64,000 bases of DNA from JBASEY01 sp964404285. GTDB lineage: Bacteria > CSSED10-310. The translations under genes were made by a program, and so were the position numbers. Of the stretch, positions 16,411 through 26,759 are shown in pieces; within the stretch, counting starts at the first letter, position 1, and each line of letters opens with the position of its first letter. A model generated the notes under the pieces. The model ran no database searches, was not told where the DNA came from, and was given only the letters and a program-made list of their open reading frames with translations. The stretch is taken from NCBI GenBank assembly GCA_964404285.1, contig CAYOJK010000008.1, forward strand, positions 43,121-107,120, written 5' to 3'.

Positions 16411-18228
16411 ATGAAGATTCTTGGAATATCGAGCTTTTATCATGATTCTGCTGCAGCATTAATTGAAGATGGGAAGATTTTGGCAGCAGCACAGGAAGAG
16501 CGCTTTACTCGTATCAAACATGATCAGGATTTTCCGATTCATGCTGTCAAATATTGTCTTGAGCAGGCATCGATTGATATTGAAGATATTGATCTCATAG
16601 CTTTTTATGACAAACCTTTATTGAAATTTGATCGCTTATTGGAAACCTATTTGATGTTTGCCCCAAGGGGCCTTCAATCATTTGTACAGGCTATGCCATT
16701 ATGGATGAAGAAAAAGCTTCTAATACCTAAATTAATTAATCGGACACTTGATTATTCAGGTCCAATGATTTTTCCTCAGCATCATGAATCTCATGCGGCA
16801 TCAGCCTTTTTTCCATCATCATTTGACAAAGCGGCAATTATCACATTTGACGGTGTTGGTGAATGGACAACAACTTCTTATGGGATAGGCGAAGGCAACA
16901 AGATTAAACTATTGGCTAAAATAAATTTTCCCCACTCAATCGGGCTATTATACTCTGCCTTTACTTATTTTACAGGCTTTCGTGTCAATTCCGGAGAATA
17001 TAAAGTCATGGGTTTAGCCCCGTACGGAGAACCTAAATACCGTGATATTATTTTGAGTGAACTGATCGACTTAAAAGACGATGGTTCATTCCACATGAAC
17101 ATGAAATATTTCAATTATTGTACCGGACTGACAATGACCAACAGAGAATTTTCCAAGCTTTTTGGCGGTCCTCCAAGAAAACCTGAATCAGAATTAACTC
17201 AGCGAGAAATGGACCTCGCGCGGTCTATTCAGGATGTAACAGAAGAAATCATGTTGCGAACAGCTCGTCACGTACATAAGGTCACCGGTTTGAAAAAATT
17301 ATGTATTGCAGGCGGCGTGGGTTTGAATTGTGTTGGTAATGGAAAAATTTTACGTGAGGGGCCGTTTGAAGATATATGGATCCAGCCGGCTGCAGGAGAT
17401 GCTGGAGGGGCTTTAGGCGCTGCACTTTATGGTTGGTTTCAGTATTTAGATAATCCCAGAGATGCTATCACAGAGTTTGACAGGCAGCAGGGTTCTTACC
17501 TAGGACCGGAATTTTCTGCTAAAGAAATACAAGAATATCTAGATAAAAACAATTATCCGTATCAAAAGTTCAGCTCCGAGGAAATACCCGATCTGACGGC
17601 AGAACTTCTAGAAAAAGAGAATGTTATTGGCTGGTTTCAAGGTAGAATGGAATTTGGACCACGAGCCCTAGGAAACAGATCGATTATTGGCGATGCTCGA
17701 TCTCCTAAAATGCAAAAGACAATCAATTTAAAAATTAAGTATCGTGAAAGTTTCAGACCGTTTGCTCCCACCGTGTTGGAAGAAAGAATAAATGACTATT
17801 TCGAAATAGATAAACCTTCTCCATATATGCTCCTTACCGCATCAGTACAACCCAATTTGCGGCGGCAAATGACAGATGAAGAGCAGCGTTTGTTTGGAAT
17901 AAACAAATTGAATATTGTCAGATCGACAATACCTGCTGTGACACACGTGGATTATTCAGCACGCATTCAGTCGGTATCGAAAGACACCAATCCTAAATAT
18001 CATCAATTAATCAAGGCTTTTGAAAAACGAACAGGTTGTGGCGTTATCATCAACACATCATTCAATGTTCGAGGTGAGCCGATTGTGTGTACGCCGGAGG
18101 ATGCATATAAATGTTTTATGCGGACAGAAATGGATTATCTGGTATTGGGAGATTACATTTTGAATAAACAGGATCAACCTGCGATGCATGAACTCGAGGA
18201 TTGGCGTGATGAATTTAAGCTTGACTGA
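16411..18228 (+). CDS. NodU/TobZ-type O-carbamoyltransferase
   Basis: 605 residues, SD AGGAG four bases before the ATG. The N-terminal Kae1-like domain (1-360) shows 'SSFYHDSAAALIEDG', 'QEERFTR' and the metal-binding 'HHESHAA' (H124, H125, H128). The C-terminal YrdC-like domain (about 385-605) contains 'FGPRALGNRSIIGD' and 'NTSFNVRGEPIVCTPEDA'. These enzymes make carbamoyl-adenylate from carbamoyl phosphate and ATP and carbamoylate a hydroxyl on a sugar or natural product. With an SxtJ-like and a DUF5989 gene directly downstream and a GT-C-like gene upstream, the likely target is a surface glycan; the acceptor is unknown. Confidence 0.92.
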   Translation: MKILGISSFYHDSAAALIEDGKILAAAQEERFTRIKHDQDFPIHAVKYCLEQASIDIEDIDLIAFYDKPLLKFDRLLETYLMFAPRGLQSFVQAMPLWMKKKLLIPKLINRTLDYSGPMIFPQHHESHAASAFFPSSFDKAAIITFDGVGEWTTTSYGIGEGNKIKLLAKINFPHSIGLLYSAFTYFTGFRVNSGEYKVMGLAPYGEPKYRDIILSELIDLKDDGSFHMNMKYFNYCTGLTMTNREFSKLFGGPPRKPESELTQREMDLARSIQDVTEEIMLRTARHVHKVTGLKKLCIAGGVGLNCVGNGKILREGPFEDIWIQPAAGDAGGALGAALYGWFQYLDNPRDAITEFDRQQGSYLGPEFSAKEIQEYLDKNNYPYQKFSSEEIPDLTAELLEKENVIGWFQGRMEFGPRALGNRSIIGDARSPKMQKTINLKIKYRESFRPFAPTVLEERINDYFEIDKPSPYMLLTASVQPNLRRQMTDEEQRLFGINKLNIVRSTIPAVTHVDYSARIQSVSKDTNPKYHQLIKAFEKRTGCGVIINTSFNVRGEPIVCTPEDAYKCFMRTEMDYLVLGDYILNKQDQPAMHELEDWRDEFKLD

Positions 18229-18246
18229 TAGGAATGAGGCCGGTAA

Positions 18247-18699
18247 ATGATTATGTTTAAAGAAATAATAGCTGATTTTCGCTCAATGAATCAAGATGAC
18301 TTCGCTATGCGTAAATTTGGGTTATTACTAGGGCTTATTCTTATAGCTTTAGCCGGGCTAATCCTTTTCCGTAAGGGTCTCCCTGATGTTGTTTGGCTGT
18401 CAACGCCGTTTATCTTACTCGTGTTAGGATTACTGTCGCTCTGCCTGGCCTTTATAATACCAAAAGCTTTGAAACCAATTAATTCAGTTATGATTATTAT
18501 CAGTTTATGTATTGGTTATTGCATAACTAGAGTGGTTTTGTTTATGGTATTTTTTGGTCTGTTTTTACCGATAGGTTTAATTCTTCGCATGTTTGGAAAG
18601 GATTTCATGAGAATCAAGCGGCGAGAGGATGAACCATCTTATTGGATTGTCTGCGCTGATGAGCAGGATGATCAAGCTAGAACCAGACGTCAATTTTAG
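18247..18699 (+). CDS. SxtJ-like small membrane protein
   Basis: 150 residues with three or four hydrophobic segments (about 25-43, 50-72, 78-115). The C-terminus is charged ('LRMFGKDFMRIKRREDEPSY'). The length, the topology and the location directly after a NodU-type carbamoyltransferase match the SxtJ family, named from the saxitoxin cluster where it follows the carbamoyltransferase SxtI. Function unknown. ATG 18247 has a GAGG SD seven bases upstream; ATG 18253 would be an alternative. Probably a membrane partner for the carbamoyltransferase (inference from the conserved pairing). Confidence 0.8.
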   Translation: MIMFKEIIADFRSMNQDDFAMRKFGLLLGLILIALAGLILFRKGLPDVVWLSTPFILLVLGLLSLCLAFIIPKALKPINSVMIIISLCIGYCITRVVLFMVFFGLFLPIGLILRMFGKDFMRIKRREDEPSYWIVCADEQDDQARTRRQF

Positions 18700-18738
18700 A
18701 GGGCTTTTTGATAGATCGATAAAGTGGAGAAAAAGAGC

Positions 18739-18918
18739 ATGAATAAAAAAAATGAGCTGACACCGCCCAGTTCAATATTCAAGGAATTTTGGGATTTTTT
18801 GAAGCACTCAAAAAAATGGTGGCTATTGCCCATCATTGTCATTCTGGTTTTGATGAGCGTTTTCATTGTTATATCGACAACGTCAACCGTTTTTCCGATG
18901 ATATATGCGATTTTTTAA
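18739..18918 (+). CDS. DUF5989 family small membrane protein
   Basis: 59 residues from ATG 18739, which has GGAG nine bases upstream; a GTG at 18724 would add five residues but lacks an SD. 'FLKHSKKWWLLPIIVILVL' followed by a single hydrophobic helix to the C-terminus is the DUF5989 pattern. These proteins recur after NodU-type carbamoyltransferase and SxtJ genes. Function unknown; a one-helix protein that might assist the complex at the membrane. It ends seven bases before the converging TPR gene. Confidence 0.8.
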   Translation: MNKKNELTPPSSIFKEFWDFLKHSKKWWLLPIIVILVLMSVFIVISTTSTVFPMIYAIF

Positions 18919-18925
18919 AGAAAGC

Positions 18926-19918
18926 CTATTCTAATTGGTTTACTTCAAGTGTTTTGATTAGCTTATCAAGCTCAACCAATCGTTTTTGAATCTGTTCCCG
19001 GTCTTCAGCAAATGGATTGTCCCTGATATATCCGGATAACATATCACGGCTGTCATGAAATTGCTTTTGTGCATAATAAATATCCGCTAAAATGATTCTT
19101 GTTGTGCCTGCCTGACGTGGTTGAATCAACAAACCTTGTCTTAAAGTTTTTTCTGCAGCTTCACTGTCGCCTGACTTAAATTGAGCTTCACCAAGAAGAT
19201 AAAGATACTCAGCTCTGCCAGGATCCAACTCAACAGCTTTAGTAAGATTGTGAATGGCGTTGTTATACTGATTATGCCAAATGAGCAAACGGCTATAACC
19301 TACCAAAGGTTTTGGATCAAATGGGTTGAGTTCAATCGCTTTTAGATAATTATTCTCAGCTTCGTCAAATTTTTGAAGTTCAAAATAGATGTCACCTATT
19401 TCTGCATGGCAACGAGAAAAATTTGGATGTTTTTTCAATGCTTTATGAAAGCTTTTCAAGGCGCTATTGTATTTTTTTGCCGCCATTTTTTTTAGACCTC
19501 TTCGATAGTTGGAAAAAGCGCCTAGAGATATTGTTTCGCCTTCAGGTAGAAACAATGATTTGAGTTCTGAGGAGTGAACGCTTTCAAATCGTGCAATATC
19601 TTTCAGGTGGAAGTCTTGATAAACTGTTGATCTATAAAAGGATCCGCCAACACCAAAATCAATTGAAACCTTCTGCATTCCTGGTTTTGAGATTTCCATC
19701 GAATAGGAACCTGCAGGGATGTTGCGTATTCGATATCCGCCTTTACCATCAGTATATGTGCTATCGAGCTCCCTTCTTTGGGTGGAAAGTAGCCGAAGTT
19801 TTGCATCGATAAGAGGTTTGCCATCAAAGCCGTAAACTGTTCCTTCAACATCAAATGCGTGAATATTGCTGACAAGAAGCAAAGTTATTATAAAAAATAA
19901 GATGATTTTTTTAGGCAT
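18926..19918 (-). CDS. Secreted TPR protein with N-terminal carboxypeptidase-regulatory-like domain
   Basis: 330 residues, strong SD GAGGAGG before ATG 19918. A signal peptide ('IILFFIITLLLVSNIHA') is followed by a carboxypeptidase-regulatory-like (CarboxypepD_reg-type) beta domain at about 22-100 ('VEGTVYGFDGKPLIDAKL', 'GGYRIRNIPAGSYSMEISKPG'). About four to five TPR units follow at 140-310 ('ALKSFHKALKKHPNFS', 'AENNYLKAIELNPFDP', 'AIHNLTKAVELDPG', 'AEKTLRQGLLIQPRQ'). It should be periplasmic or outer-membrane associated. Being third in the tamB-tamA operon suggests a link with outer-membrane protein or lipid transport, but this is inference. Confidence 0.8.
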   Translation of the reverse strand: MPKKIILFFIITLLLVSNIHAFDVEGTVYGFDGKPLIDAKLRLLSTQRRELDSTYTDGKGGYRIRNIPAGSYSMEISKPGMQKVSIDFGVGGSFYRSTVYQDFHLKDIARFESVHSSELKSLFLPEGETISLGAFSNYRRGLKKMAAKKYNSALKSFHKALKKHPNFSRCHAEIGDIYFELQKFDEAENNYLKAIELNPFDPKPLVGYSRLLIWHNQYNNAIHNLTKAVELDPGRAEYLYLLGEAQFKSGDSEAAEKTLRQGLLIQPRQAGTTRIILADIYYAQKQFHDSRDMLSGYIRDNPFAEDREQIQKRLVELDKLIKTLEVNQLE

Positions 19919-19954
19919 CTATTGTACCTCCTCATTTGCGATCACATGCCTGTT

Positions 19955-22738
19955 TTAAAAGGTGTGGCCGATAACAAATGACCAACGATATGAAGGATCG
20001 CTACGATCTTTTAAGACGTTGTAACCATAGTCGATACCGACAGGGCCAACCGGCGTCATGAAGCGTGCTCCCAATCCTATAGTACCTTTCAATCGTGAAA
20101 AAGACACGTCTTTATAATCGTCGAAGACGTTTCCTGTATCATAGAATAAAACACCTTCGAAACCCCAGGCTAAAGGATAACGATATTCGATGTTAGCAAG
20201 GATTGAGACGTCGATATCTTTTTTAGTAATATTAATTATATTTCCATTCGAGGGTTTGGAACTCTTTCGGATGGCGTCAAAATCCCAGCCTCGAATTGAT
20301 TTGATACCTCCTAATCGGAATTCTTCTTGATACGGTAAATCATAAGCCCAGCCCAAGCGAATGGAGGCTCCTAAAACACCATATCGGGACAAGTCGAAAA
20401 AGTGAGTGGTTTCGGTCGTCACCTTGGTGAAATGAACTTCGGAGCTATACATCGTTCGGGCATATTCAATTTTTGCCGATAACAAGCTTCCTGATCGGGG
20501 TGATTGAGGATCATTACGAGAATCATATAGAAAACCAGGCGCCAACGATCCGATTTTTACTGAATTTCGATATTCTTCAGGCATATCGGCATCATAGTCG
20601 ATATTATAGGGTTCATCATAATCAAAACGATATATCAGCAGAGTACGTAGATAACGGCTCAGATTGTAAGACCAAGTTGCCCGGCTTCCTCGTCTAAAAA
20701 GTTTAAAGCCTTTTTCTTGCGATTTTTCCGCTAGAAGACGCAGTTCTAATTGTACTGGTAAATTGGCGAATTCAGGTTCACGAAAAACAATGTTGCCTTT
20801 ATATTCTTTTTCTGACAACAACCCGGATAAACCTAAATAACGGTTCGATCCACCTAAATTGGTGGTAAATAAGCTTAAATATCCGTTGAAACCTCGGTCG
20901 CTGTTATATCCAGGTCCACCTTCAAGATAGATAAACGGTTGTTCTTTCAAGTCAATTAAGAGGGTGCGAGTAGGTTGATGCGATTCCCACGATGGGTTTG
21001 AGACTTCTGCAGAGCGAAAAAGGTTGGTTCGTATCAATTGTCTTTCAGTTTCCAGCAACGTTTTATAATAAAAAGGATGATCGATTAATTCAGGCAGATT
21101 ACGATCGATTACTGATCGGAGTGTTTTGTTATATCCTTTGATTATGACGTTTTTGATAGTGGACTGAATGCCTTCTTCAATAATGATTTTTAAAGAAGGT
21201 GAAGTTGAATCCAAATCGAGGATTTCCCATTCAATCGTTACATCGGTAAAACCATTGGAAAGATAGTGATCCATCAAGAGATTGATTCCAGGTTCAATAG
21301 CTGAAAAATCAAATGGTTTGCCAGAAGAAAGCTGAAGCAATTTCTGTAAATCAAGATCGGAATAGAAAAAATTTCCTTCAAAAACAATATCGTTCCAGTT
21401 GTATTGCGGGCCTTCCTCTACTAAGAAGGAAAGTGATACAGATGTCTGTTCAGAATCTATTGTGTATGCGGCGGCTACACGGGCTTTATGAAATCCATTT
21501 TTGATATACCACTCACGTAACTCTTCGGCATCTGCAATAAATGAATCATGTTTATAACGTCTATCTGTCTTAGTTTGAATGATCTTGTTTAAAAGTATGT
21601 CATCTGTTGAAAAATGGTGGTTTCCAGATATTAAAATCTGATCAACCACGACCGGCTTATTTTTTGTTATTTTATAAGAATAAACGGTTTTTCCAGACTC
21701 GTTTTGAAACTCTTCTAATTGAACATCAACATTTAAAAAGCCTTTATTCCAATAAAGCCTCTGAAGGTTTTGTTTTGCTTCTTCAAATCGACTGCGGTCT
21801 ACTTTTCCGTAATCCTCTATACCCAAGGTTTCCAAAAACAGATCAGGTCTTCTCTCCAATGAATACAATTTCCAAAGCAGATTCCAACTCTCTGTTTTAG
21901 CTTTCATCTTCAAATGTATAGGATCATATTCCGTAATTTTGAAACGAATAGTGACAGTGTTTGTTTCCGAATCCCACTGAATTTCAGGTCGAAATATTTG
22001 AGCATTCAAATACCCATGACGACGATAAAATTTCTCAAGCTTTTCACGAGCATTATTTAAACGTTTTCTAGAATATGTTCTTCTATTTAGCAAACCAGTT
22101 TGTTTAAGGAGAACCTCTTTTGAAACTGTAAGATTATCAGAAAAATCAACCTTTCTGATAACGGTTGGATGCCCCTGGTTTATGGTGAAGATCAGGTCGA
22201 CTGAACCCTCATGATAGTAAGGATGAAGTGAAATAGAACAATTAGCATATCCATTATTAAAATAAAAATCTTTTAAGGCATTAATCGCAGCCTCTCCTTT
22301 TTCAGGAGAAAAAATATCGCCTCGAAATAAATATATCTGTCTTTGTAAGACTTTGGGAGAAAACTTGCCGATCAAACCATAGTTAAAAAGAGGAGAAATA
22401 GCGCCGCTTTTAAACTTGATCTTTTCAATAATCCATGCTTGTTTGAGTTTAAATATCAAGGCGCATCCATCTAAAAAGGGTTCAGCCCAGACAGAAGCTG
22501 CATAAAACCGATTTAATAGATTGAGATTTCTTAAAGATTCCCTAATAGCATCTAGGGTTAAAGGGTCATTTTCTTTTATTGAAATAGCTTGGAGTATATA
22601 ATCAGAGGGAATTTGGGTGTCTGATTCGATTCGTATGTATTTAACGGGTTTGTGCCACAGATCCTTATCCGAATGGATATTTCCAGATGCTATTTGGAAA
22701 GGAATTAGCAGTAATAATAACCCCCAATTTCGTTTCAC
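19955..22738 (-). CDS. Omp85-family outer-membrane protein, BamA/TamA-like with many POTRA domains
   Basis: 927 residues, GTG start; the TAG stop of the TamB-like gene overlaps it by one base (TAGTG), so translation is probably coupled. A signal sequence (1-20) is followed by about six or seven POTRA-like units to about residue 600 (for example 'VDQILISGNHHFSTDDIL', 'NDIVFEGNFFYSDLDL', 'IKNVIIKGYNKTL'). The C-terminal barrel has Omp85 hallmarks: 'GGIKSIRGWDFD', 'LANIEYRYPLAWGFEGVLF' and 'GPVGIDYGYNV', ending 'FVIGHTF' with aromatic C-terminal residue. TamA in proteobacteria has three POTRAs and BamA five, so this is longer. The adjacent TamB-like gene favours a TAM-like role in lipid or protein traffic; a BamA role is not excluded. 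Confidence 0.85.
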   Translation of the reverse strand: MKRNWGLLLLLIPFQIASGNIHSDKDLWHKPVKYIRIESDTQIPSDYILQAISIKENDPLTLDAIRESLRNLNLLNRFYAASVWAEPFLDGCALIFKLKQAWIIEKIKFKSGAISPLFNYGLIGKFSPKVLQRQIYLFRGDIFSPEKGEAAINALKDFYFNNGYANCSISLHPYYHEGSVDLIFTINQGHPTVIRKVDFSDNLTVSKEVLLKQTGLLNRRTYSRKRLNNAREKLEKFYRRHGYLNAQIFRPEIQWDSETNTVTIRFKITEYDPIHLKMKAKTESWNLLWKLYSLERRPDLFLETLGIEDYGKVDRSRFEEAKQNLQRLYWNKGFLNVDVQLEEFQNESGKTVYSYKITKNKPVVVDQILISGNHHFSTDDILLNKIIQTKTDRRYKHDSFIADAEELREWYIKNGFHKARVAAAYTIDSEQTSVSLSFLVEEGPQYNWNDIVFEGNFFYSDLDLQKLLQLSSGKPFDFSAIEPGINLLMDHYLSNGFTDVTIEWEILDLDSTSPSLKIIIEEGIQSTIKNVIIKGYNKTLRSVIDRNLPELIDHPFYYKTLLETERQLIRTNLFRSAEVSNPSWESHQPTRTLLIDLKEQPFIYLEGGPGYNSDRGFNGYLSLFTTNLGGSNRYLGLSGLLSEKEYKGNIVFREPEFANLPVQLELRLLAEKSQEKGFKLFRRGSRATWSYNLSRYLRTLLIYRFDYDEPYNIDYDADMPEEYRNSVKIGSLAPGFLYDSRNDPQSPRSGSLLSAKIEYARTMYSSEVHFTKVTTETTHFFDLSRYGVLGASIRLGWAYDLPYQEEFRLGGIKSIRGWDFDAIRKSSKPSNGNIINITKKDIDVSILANIEYRYPLAWGFEGVLFYDTGNVFDDYKDVSFSRLKGTIGLGARFMTPVGPVGIDYGYNVLKDRSDPSYRWSFVIGHTF

Positions 22739-25700
22739 TATTCAAATTCCCATCTGTAACGAAAATCTACGCCTATGGAATTATCTTCTTTCTTGTGCCC
22801 AACGATATAAATATTATCAGATAGTTGATATTCGATTAGGAGTAAGTCTTCTGTTGATGTTGCTGAGCGCGAATAGAGAACCGAAAGATCAGGTCCAAAC
22901 CGCTTTTTCGCGGTAAACCTAGCTGATGGGCTTTCATCTGAAGTTGACATGACCGGATCGATACTGAATTCGTCTAATCCCATCCAATATTCAAAACGCT
23001 GCTCGATTTGCTCTTGAAGTGAACCGGTAACATAGGCTACACCACTTGCAAGGTAATCTTCAGAAGAAGACATCTTTTCACGGGTTTTTCCTATTAATAA
23101 AAGATTCCACAGATCAATATCATTCAATGGTGGTGTGGATGAAGGTCGAATATTTATATCGGAATAGACATTACCACTAATATCTAGATTAACGCGATAA
23201 TCGTCAAGAGTTGTCGATGCTTGTAATACGAGTAAGGGATCAATTTTTGTTGGATCGGCAAAGTCAATAGATGCGCTGTTAAGTTCAAAATTTCTTTGAA
23301 GGAACGTAACTTCGCCACGCAATACATCAATATGGCCCAGTACTTTGGGACGCTCCAAATTACCTAAAACATCCAGCTTCATATTCATTTCGACTCGAGC
23401 GATGTTGTTGTTGATATGAATATTATCATTAGCCCTGACACTAATATTGAAATTTGGATTGAATATGGATGGAGTATCATCGAGTAGTCGAATAGGCTTG
23501 CGTTTTTCGGAAAACGTCAGCTTTGCTCTAGATTCATTGACTATCATTGTCTTGTAATTGATTCTGGCGCCATATTGTGATTGTCTGAGATTGACCTTTC
23601 CTCCAATAGTGATCTCGGGGAGATGACCACTGATTTCCAGAGAAATGTCACCATTTGAATGAAAATCTTTTGGATATTCAAACTCAATATCTTCGCCGGA
23701 AAATTTGATATCAAACAAATCAGGAACATAACTGGAAATACCAAATTCGCCGGAACCTCCAAAATAAGATCCGCCGGTAAGACCTTCCATGTACATAATT
23801 TTGCCTAGTTTTTGGTTGAATCGAACTTCTGCGTGATAATCCTCAAGATTTGAACCAAACAATGGTAGATATGAGAATAATTCATGAACACGAACACTTC
23901 CAAAATAACCTGGGTCAAACCAAGGTCCTTTCAGTGCAAGATCAAAATTGCAGTTGCCTCGTGAATCTTTGAAAAAACCGGTTAGTGAGTCTAGAGCGCT
24001 TAAATTAATATTTCCAATGGTTTGAAACGAAAGATCACCGTTTGATTCTATACTGCCATCAAGGATCATGTTAATTGATGGATGTTTAAATACCAGGGGT
24101 TCAAAGGTTAAAGAGCCATTCGTAAACTGCAATTTTCCTTGTTCATCCAGGACAAGAACAAGGTCCAAATAATCAAACTCCATCTTGTTCAGTTGAATAT
24201 CTGAGTTTAAAGAATGTATTTCACCTAAGTTCCCACTCAGCGTAGCGTCTAACGAAATAGATCCTTTAAAAGGGTTTGGAGTATCATTATCTTTGTTGAT
24301 AATATCCGAGACAACTGAAAGTGGAAAACTTCTTATCTGTGTTTCCAAAGAACACGCGTATGGAAAAACCAAAGAGCAAAGTCCGGTGGATTTGGCCATG
24401 TCATTGTTCCAATTAGCATTCCAAACCAGGTGTGAGGGAGCGGTATGTTGATAATAACCGTTAGCTTCAAATCTTGAGGTAGCATAATTCATCATAGCGG
24501 GATTCGAACTGGTTATCTGATAGTGTATTTTTATATCGTCAGAATGTGTTTCTGATTGCGCGGTTAAGTCAAGGTCACCGGAGAGACCTAAAAAATCCAA
24601 TCCAGAAAGAACACCAAATGATACATTTTGAGCGGACATTGAGATGACAGGAATACCTGAAAAAGGATAGTCAAAATTTGCTGCCAAATATGTGTTTCCA
24701 GACGCTGCGGTTACCGACGCATCAAAAATACCGGAAGGCGTTAATTTTCCATTAAAATCAACAGGGTTTAATAAAACATCTAACAGATTCAACTCATCAA
24801 CATGTACGTGGCTAAAACAGGAATCGTTATTTTCTGAATCGCATATACGGATAATGCCGGAAGCGGTTCCTGATATCATCGGGCGATCCAGAAAAATTGA
24901 ATCCAACATCTTTAGATTAAAAAGGCTTATATCTATCGTTGCATTATTCACGGACACCGATTCTGTTTGCTCAGCAACAGGCATGCCCAACACAATCTGA
25001 CCAGACGCAACCAAATCAGAACCATTAATAGTAAAATCGTTAATATCAATGGATTTTGAATTAATCAGAACAGAAGCTTCGATAGCGCCGATCTGTTCTG
25101 AATGAAATTGAATGTTTTCAGCATTCAAATGGGCTTCAATCTGGTAATCAGAAGTCGTTCCACCTAATTCAACAGTGAAATCTGTTCTTCCTGTAAGCCC
25201 TGGGATATCCATCTGGAGAGGAACGGATCTGTTACCACGCTGGAGAAAATCAGCTAAATTTTGCGTTGATCCCCATATCGATCCTTCCAGGGTATCAGGA
25301 GAAAATATACATGAATCCAGAATAATCTGGTGATCAGGGTGCGTCAGGCGGCCTTCGGAAATCCCAAACATACCATCTATAAACGTAAACTGTGCTAATA
25401 AATCTAAGGGAATCCAAGGGGGTTCCGGTGATATTGCATTAGGTTTTTTCTCGACCCCATTTAGTGTTCCAGCAACTACTAGGGCATCGGGATTGAAGTT
25501 GTCGACAAACAGATCGAGAGAGATAGAAGCAGATGTTTCCATCTGAAATGGTATATCCAAATCTCGTGTTAACACTGCGATATTTAGATTGTCTCCCCAA
25601 GCTTCGACATCTAGACTTTTTTCATTTTTATCAAAGTTAATTTTAGCGGTTCCTCGAAGTGAACCGTCATAAGCATTTCCTTGAGCGTCGGCTAAAGTAA

Positions 25701-26736
25701 TCTGAGAGTCGTGATAGGAAGCTGAAGCGTCAAAACTTGCGAATTTAAACTGGCCAAATTGAAGGTCATTACTGAAAAGTTTCCCTGAAATATCCAGATC
25801 CACTGCTGGGCCATGACCGGAAAAAAACAGGCTGGAATTACCTTCTAAAACCGTGTTTAACAAGGTTAACTCCTTGATGTCATTGAGATTGGTTGAAAGA
25901 AGACCATCAAAGGCCAGTTCAGGGTTTTCAAAGTTATCCAATGCACATCTTCCGGTCACCCAGGTTTGTCCACTGATAGAGCTAATCGTTACTAGGCTGT
26001 GTTGGATGCCTTTTTCAGAAATATCTGCCTGTAGATGGATGTTCGAAATGGCATTTAATCTTTTGGGGTACGTGTTTTCAATACAGAATCCTTTTGCGCA
26101 GAGGTAAATACAGTCGTTCTTTTTATTGAATTCTCCTTTTGCAGACACCGATGGAACAAATAAGCGATATTCAAGTGGGGCATAATCCAATAAAAAGCTT
26201 CCGTTGATAATCTGAATGTTTTCTGGCTGAAAGTGTTTAAAAAAAGCATGAATACTATCGCTAGGACTTTTATCTGAAGTGCTGTGGCTTTTATCGAAGG
26301 GGTTTTTTTGCAAATTATGGTTTCGATCTGAAGCAAAGATAAAATTAAAAACCGGCGTGTCTATCATCACATGTTTAATATGAAATTGATCGCTCAACAG
26401 TGAAAGGGGGCTGAATGTAATTGCAAGTTTTTTTACTGAAGCAAGCGGATCATCACCGAAGCGTTCGTGGTGTATAATTGAAACGTTGTGGAGCTCAACT
26501 TTTCCTAGAAGAGAAATTTGAAAAGATTCACAGTTAATTTGTTTTTGTAGAAGCTTGCCGGCGGCATGTATGAACCATTTACCAGCAAAGTTTTGAACAG
26601 GTTGAATATGTAGCAATAGGATAAATAGAAGAAAAAAAACGATAACGTAAATTGTTATAGATAATACTCGGCGTAAGAATCTGGATATCCATGATCGTTG
26701 TTTTTTTGTCTGTTCTCTCGGTTTTTGGCTGTTCAT
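22738..26736 (-). CDS. TamB-like AsmA-family translocation and assembly protein (DUF490)
   Basis: 1332 residues. One N-terminal membrane helix at about 20-45 ('SITIYVIVFFLLFILLLHI') is followed by a very long beta-rich region of repeating strands, the AsmA/TamB type. The C-terminal DUF490-like segment (about 950-1332) contains 'LDVLGNLERPKVLGHIDVLR' and 'IEYQLSDNIYIVGHKKEDN'. TamB proteins span the periplasm and form a groove for phospholipid transport between membranes, working with an Omp85 partner, here the next gene. Length is comparable to E. coli TamB (about 1260). First gene of the operon; a promoter candidate is at 26760-26788. Confidence 0.85.
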   Translation of the reverse strand: MNSQKPREQTKKQRSWISRFLRRVLSITIYVIVFFLLFILLLHIQPVQNFAGKWFIHAAGKLLQKQINCESFQISLLGKVELHNVSIIHHERFGDDPLASVKKLAITFSPLSLLSDQFHIKHVMIDTPVFNFIFASDRNHNLQKNPFDKSHSTSDKSPSDSIHAFFKHFQPENIQIINGSFLLDYAPLEYRLFVPSVSAKGEFNKKNDCIYLCAKGFCIENTYPKRLNAISNIHLQADISEKGIQHSLVTISSISGQTWVTGRCALDNFENPELAFDGLLSTNLNDIKELTLLNTVLEGNSSLFFSGHGPAVDLDISGKLFSNDLQFGQFKFASFDASASYHDSQITLADAQGNAYDGSLRGTAKINFDKNEKSLDVEAWGDNLNIAVLTRDLDIPFQMETSASISLDLFVDNFNPDALVVAGTLNGVEKKPNAISPEPPWIPLDLLAQFTFIDGMFGISEGRLTHPDHQIILDSCIFSPDTLEGSIWGSTQNLADFLQRGNRSVPLQMDIPGLTGRTDFTVELGGTTSDYQIEAHLNAENIQFHSEQIGAIEASVLINSKSIDINDFTINGSDLVASGQIVLGMPVAEQTESVSVNNATIDISLFNLKMLDSIFLDRPMISGTASGIIRICDSENNDSCFSHVHVDELNLLDVLLNPVDFNGKLTPSGIFDASVTAASGNTYLAANFDYPFSGIPVISMSAQNVSFGVLSGLDFLGLSGDLDLTAQSETHSDDIKIHYQITSSNPAMMNYATSRFEANGYYQHTAPSHLVWNANWNNDMAKSTGLCSLVFPYACSLETQIRSFPLSVVSDIINKDNDTPNPFKGSISLDATLSGNLGEIHSLNSDIQLNKMEFDYLDLVLVLDEQGKLQFTNGSLTFEPLVFKHPSINMILDGSIESNGDLSFQTIGNINLSALDSLTGFFKDSRGNCNFDLALKGPWFDPGYFGSVRVHELFSYLPLFGSNLEDYHAEVRFNQKLGKIMYMEGLTGGSYFGGSGEFGISSYVPDLFDIKFSGEDIEFEYPKDFHSNGDISLEISGHLPEITIGGKVNLRQSQYGARINYKTMIVNESRAKLTFSEKRKPIRLLDDTPSIFNPNFNISVRANDNIHINNNIARVEMNMKLDVLGNLERPKVLGHIDVLRGEVTFLQRNFELNSASIDFADPTKIDPLLVLQASTTLDDYRVNLDISGNVYSDINIRPSSTPPLNDIDLWNLLLIGKTREKMSSSEDYLASGVAYVTGSLQEQIEQRFEYWMGLDEFSIDPVMSTSDESPSARFTAKKRFGPDLSVLYSRSATSTEDLLLIEYQLSDNIYIVGHKKEDNSIGVDFRYRWEFE

Positions 26737-26759
26737 TCAAAGCATCCATTCTCGCTTTT

